Shown piece after piece: positions 33,650 through 33,812 of a stretch of 33,812 nt of DNA. Position 1 is the first letter of the stretch; every line of letters starts with the position of its first letter. The DNA is from Gammaproteobacteria bacterium UBA2168 (GTDB lineage Bacteria; Pseudomonadota; Gammaproteobacteria; Pseudomonadales; Azotimanducaceae), in assembly GCA_002327525.1 (NCBI GenBank), contig DCWG01000040.1, positions 1-33,812 on the forward strand, in the 5' to 3' direction. Made by a program: the position numbers and the translations under genes. A model generated the notes under the pieces. The model did not search any database, had not been told where the DNA came from, and saw only the letters and a list, made by a program, of their open reading frames with translations.

Positions 33650-33812
33650 ATGAGGGCTGCCAGCAGCAATCAACCCGATGCCGTCATCATCGGTGCCGGT
33701 GTCATAGGGTGCTCCATCGCACTCGCACTCGCACGAGAAGGGCGCGCAGTGACCTGTATCGACGCACTGCCCGCGCCGGGGTACGGATCTACTAGCCATT
33801 CGTCGGCCATCG
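33650..33812 (+). CDS. FAD-dependent oxidoreductase (DAO family), cut by window end
   Basis: Only 54 codons are visible. AVIIGAGVIGCSIALALARE contains the GxGxxG dinucleotide-binding motif. The continuation GRAVTCIDALPAPGYGSTSH, with the second-strand acidic residue and the GSTSHSSA loop, points to the D-amino-acid oxidase/sarcosine-oxidase/dimethylglycine dehydrogenase group. No clear ribosome-binding site precedes the ATG. Confidence 0.85.
   Translation, partial: MRAASSNQPDAVIIGAGVIGCSIALALAREGRAVTCIDALPAPGYGSTSHSSAI

Overview
The window looks like a piece of a GC-rich gammaproteobacterial chromosome. This rests on the protein families present (YejABEF importer, LarB/LarE, TTQ amine dehydrogenase, MetX-type acyltransferase, tRNA-Sec with an E. 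coli-like layout); species or order cannot be read from it. Its two main themes are small-molecule catabolism and respiration, and an unusually high load of gene remnants. At least a dozen genes survive only as internally deleted, frameshifted, stop-containing or terminal fragments. That suggests a genome undergoing gene loss, for example a host-associated or niche-specialised lineage (inference).

Layout. 1-5334 (minus): a yejABEF-type peptide ABC importer, with yejF running off the left edge. 5402-13062 (minus): a tight catabolic gene train. In transcription order it holds a 2-oxopent-4-enoate-type hydratase, a wrecked D-2-hydroxyacid dehydrogenase, a Tat-exported aldo/keto reductase with two Fe-S motifs, larB, larE, a second aldo/keto reductase, and two overlapping family III CoA-transferase genes. 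The upstream one of these two lacks the catalytic Asp. 13141-14087 (plus): the tail of an amidohydrolase, then a rhodanese-VOC fusion. 14094-17583 (minus): an acyl-CoA carboxyltransferase, a YtcJ-like amidohydrolase reduced to its two ends, a glutathione transferase and an enoyl-CoA hydratase. 17584-18726: decayed DNA with MFS and possible MgtE remnants and one small unknown gene.

18727-23045 (plus): a periplasmic redox cluster. It encodes the heavy chain, MauD-type maturation protein and light chain of a tryptophan tryptophylquinone (TTQ) amine dehydrogenase, a monohaem cytochrome c, a broken sulfite-oxidase-family molybdoenzyme gene and a second monohaem cytochrome c. mauE and mauG are absent. 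An acyl-CoA synthetase follows. 24599-25280 holds a long inverted repeat, a small membrane-protein gene broken at an A-run, and a good sigma70 promoter. That promoter drives an acidic small protein and probably a DsbA-family protein. MetX-family acyltransferase (minus) comes next, preceded by a decayed stretch with an ISL3 transposase fragment and a nitroreductase-like remnant.

28566-30053 (minus) is an Lnt-like nitrilase. Remnants of a TetR regulator and of a HEPN-like protein lie downstream of selC (tRNA-Sec, minus, 30911-31003). On the other side of selC is a reverse-transcriptase fragment fused in frame to pieces of an acyl-CoA synthetase. The window ends with a class V aminotransferase, an Lrp/AsnC pseudogene with two in-frame stops, and the start of an FAD-dependent oxidoreductase.

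The intact genes form at least three units: peptide import; an organic-acid/CoA pathway with nickel-pincer cofactor genes; and periplasmic amine oxidation feeding electrons to c-type cytochromes. All functional assignments come from sequence recognition alone; no database search was run.
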